A stretch of DNA of 64,000 nt from Lachnospiraceae bacterium P6A3 (lineage in GTDB: Bacteria; Bacillota; Clostridia; Lachnospirales; Lachnospiraceae). Position numbers and translations under genes: made by a program. Numbering within the stretch: the stretch's first letter is position 1; every line of letters begins with the position of its first letter. A model generated the notes under the pieces. It saw nothing but the letters and a program-made list of their open reading frames with translations, ran no database searches and was not told the DNA's origin. Below are positions 63,332 to 64,000 of the stretch, piece by piece. Location: the NCBI GenBank assembly GCA_000702085.1, contig JNKP01000004.1, positions 62,001-126,000 of the forward strand. Direction: 5' to 3'.

Positions 63332-63581
63332 TTATTTTCCTCCGGAGTCCTCCAAAAACCTGATCATGAGTCAACCTAACATCAGTTGCTTCAGCTGCTG
63401 CATCAGCAACATCCATAACATGCTCTTCAGGCTCAGACAAACGAGAATATGCCTCGATGCTCATAACCACCATCGTTCCATATCCATTTTTCGTAAGATA
63501 TACGGGATCTCCGCCCTGGACACATTTTTCTATATCAGTAAATTTATTTCTTAAATCAGAAACAGGTCGAATCTGTACCAT
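63324..63581 (-). CDS. Phd/YefM-family antitoxin
   Basis: An 85-residue antitoxin. The N terminus (VQIRPVSDLRNKFTDIEK) and GGDPVYLTKNGYGTMVVMSIEAY are diagnostic for the DNA-binding Phd/YefM fold; the C-terminal tail would wrap the toxin. AAGGAGG lies 8 nt before the ATG at 63581. It neutralises the toxin and represses the operon through the repeats directly upstream. Confidence 0.93.
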   Translation of the reverse strand: MVQIRPVSDLRNKFTDIEKCVQGGDPVYLTKNGYGTMVVMSIEAYSRLSEPEEHVMDVADAAAEATDVRLTHDQVFGGLRRKINA

Positions 63582-63605
63582 AGTTCTGCCTCCTTGTATC
63601 ATTAC

Positions 63606-63636
63606 CTTATCATAATTTTATCATAACTCTGATAAG
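63606..63636. promoter_or_regulatory. Operator-like repeats of the toxin-antitoxin operon
   Basis: CTTATCA (63606-63612) and TGATAAG (63630-63636) form a dyad 25 nt upstream of the antitoxin start codon, with another TTATCATAA between them. This is the usual place for the antitoxin to bind. Confidence 0.55.
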
Positions 63637-63686
63637 ATTAATATACTACCTGCCTACGATTTTAGCAATACTTTTTCAAATAAATG

Positions 63687-63716
63687 ACGGGAACCTGTCT
63701 TTATACGGATTCCCGT
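63687..63716. terminator. Hairpin left of the recombinase-like fragment
   Basis: ACGGGAA and TTCCCGT, with extra pairing inside, form an imperfect stem followed by TATTTGTCG on the plus strand. The T-run is poor and no gene clearly uses it. Confidence 0.35.
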
Positions 63717-63746
63717 TATTTGTCGATCATTTTATCGGCACATTAG

Positions 63747-63911
63747 CAATCATTTTTTATCACTTTAAAGCAACAAGGAAACCCATCCCTGGTTATGACC
63801 AGGCATTACGATCGCAGACAGAAAAAAACCGTTGATCCCAAGCTTATAAACGAGGCATTTGGCTTTGAGATCAGGCCATTGCCCACCCACTGCCCGGTAA
63901 AACTTGCATGA
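63747..63911 (+). pseudogene. Possible C-terminal remnant of a tyrosine recombinase
   Basis: A 54-codon open frame begins directly after a TAG and has no start codon with a ribosome site. NPSLVMTRHYDRR fits the end of tyrosine recombinases (GHSSISTTQIYTH type): Ser, Thr and the nucleophilic Tyr are at the same spacing, S-x3-T-x2-Y. The catalytic His before them is replaced by Asn (GN for GH). A tail DPKLINEAFGFEIRPLP follows. If right, it is the relic of an integrase next to an accessory region. The match rests on one short motif. Confidence 0.35.
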
Positions 63912-63912
63912 A

Positions 63913-63944
63913 AAAACCTCGTAAACATTGAATTTACGAGGTTT
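63913..63944. terminator. Terminator-like hairpin at the right edge
   Basis: AAACCTCGTAAA-cattgaa-TTTACGAGGTTT is a perfect 12-bp stem directly after the stop of the recombinase-like fragment. The last 55 nt of the window are GC-rich and carry a second hairpin, GCGCTCC-agt-GGAGCGC (63971-63987); I cannot name what they belong to. Confidence 0.6.
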
Positions 63945-64000
63945 CTGTGCGAGCAGGTGATGGGGTGAGCGCGCTCCAGTGGAGCGCAAGCCGCGAACCG

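Noticed and set aside
63765-63989. 74-codon frame on the minus strand
   Set aside because: No ribosome site, crosses a perfect terminator hairpin, and lies opposite the more plausible recombinase-like frame.
63945-64000. tRNA gene or attachment site at the right edge
   Set aside because: The tail looks vaguely like sequence next to island ends, but no cloverleaf or CCA end can be drawn within the window.

Overview
The window looks like chromosomal DNA of an anaerobic Firmicute, most probably a Lachnospiraceae relative (Butyrivibrio/Eubacterium-like). The reasons are the gene content and style: a CIRCE-controlled hrcA-grpE-dnaK-dnaJ operon, a DUF6465-type Ala/Lys-rich protein, GLUG-repeat surface proteins, cellobiose phosphorylase, a PflX-like radical SAM protein, LuxS, LTA synthase and a DltA/DltC pair, with strong AGGAGG-type ribosome binding sites and mid-40s GC. 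No tRNA, rRNA, CRISPR array or intact insertion sequence was seen. Nearly everything is on the minus strand; the only plus-strand features of note are a membrane protein gene (9949), the SRP RNA with a radical SAM gene (22756-23828), and a recombinase-like fragment at the right end.

Layout. 1-838: 5' part of a threonyl-tRNA synthetase that lacks the TGS domain. 976-6493: a two-gene operon of an MMPL/RND exporter and a large GLUG-repeat, membrane-anchored surface protein. 6697-9856: a tight operon of an unknown two-helix membrane protein, a LysR regulator, a GNAT acetyltransferase and an RlmI-type rRNA methyltransferase. 9949-11229: a divergent polytopic membrane protein. 11295-14808: GH94 cellobiose phosphorylase and its LacI regulator. 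14944-19805: the heat-shock operon. 19988-22624: DUF6465 protein, patatin, aminotransferase. 22756-23828: SRP RNA and PflX-like radical SAM enzyme. 23825-27012: CdaR-type regulator, sugar-ABC ATPase and YesL/DUF624 protein.

27024-39035 is one long run of overlapping or nearly abutting genes. Read from its upstream end, it holds two GT-C-like polytopic proteins, an arginase-fold protein, two RNA-modification enzymes, an O-antigen-ligase-like protein, a membrane J-domain protein, metG, a lipase-like hydrolase, GNAT and YesL. Two more membrane proteins (39066-40895) lie just upstream. 40972-44226 is a GntR/ABC ATPase/permease module of the YtrA type. 44320-53402 looks like a cell-envelope region: MBOAT, SGNH, DltA and DltC (a Dlt-like acylation set in a non-canonical order), a two-component system and an LTA synthase. 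53478-54962 holds luxS, mtnN and a free-standing FakA-middle-domain-like protein. 55049-59161 holds an EAL protein with a degenerate GGDEF domain, a small unknown protein and a GT39-like membrane protein.

From about 59.2 kb the content becomes accessory: small Cys-rich proteins (one truncated), a YcaQ-like DNA glycosylase, an HTH regulator fused to a superoxide-reductase-like domain, a cysteine hydrolase, a GNAT enzyme, a Phd/ParE toxin-antitoxin pair and what may be the tail of a tyrosine recombinase. Several genes have no Shine-Dalgarno sequence but carry an extended -10 element 6-7 nt upstream of the ATG, which suggests leaderless transcripts.
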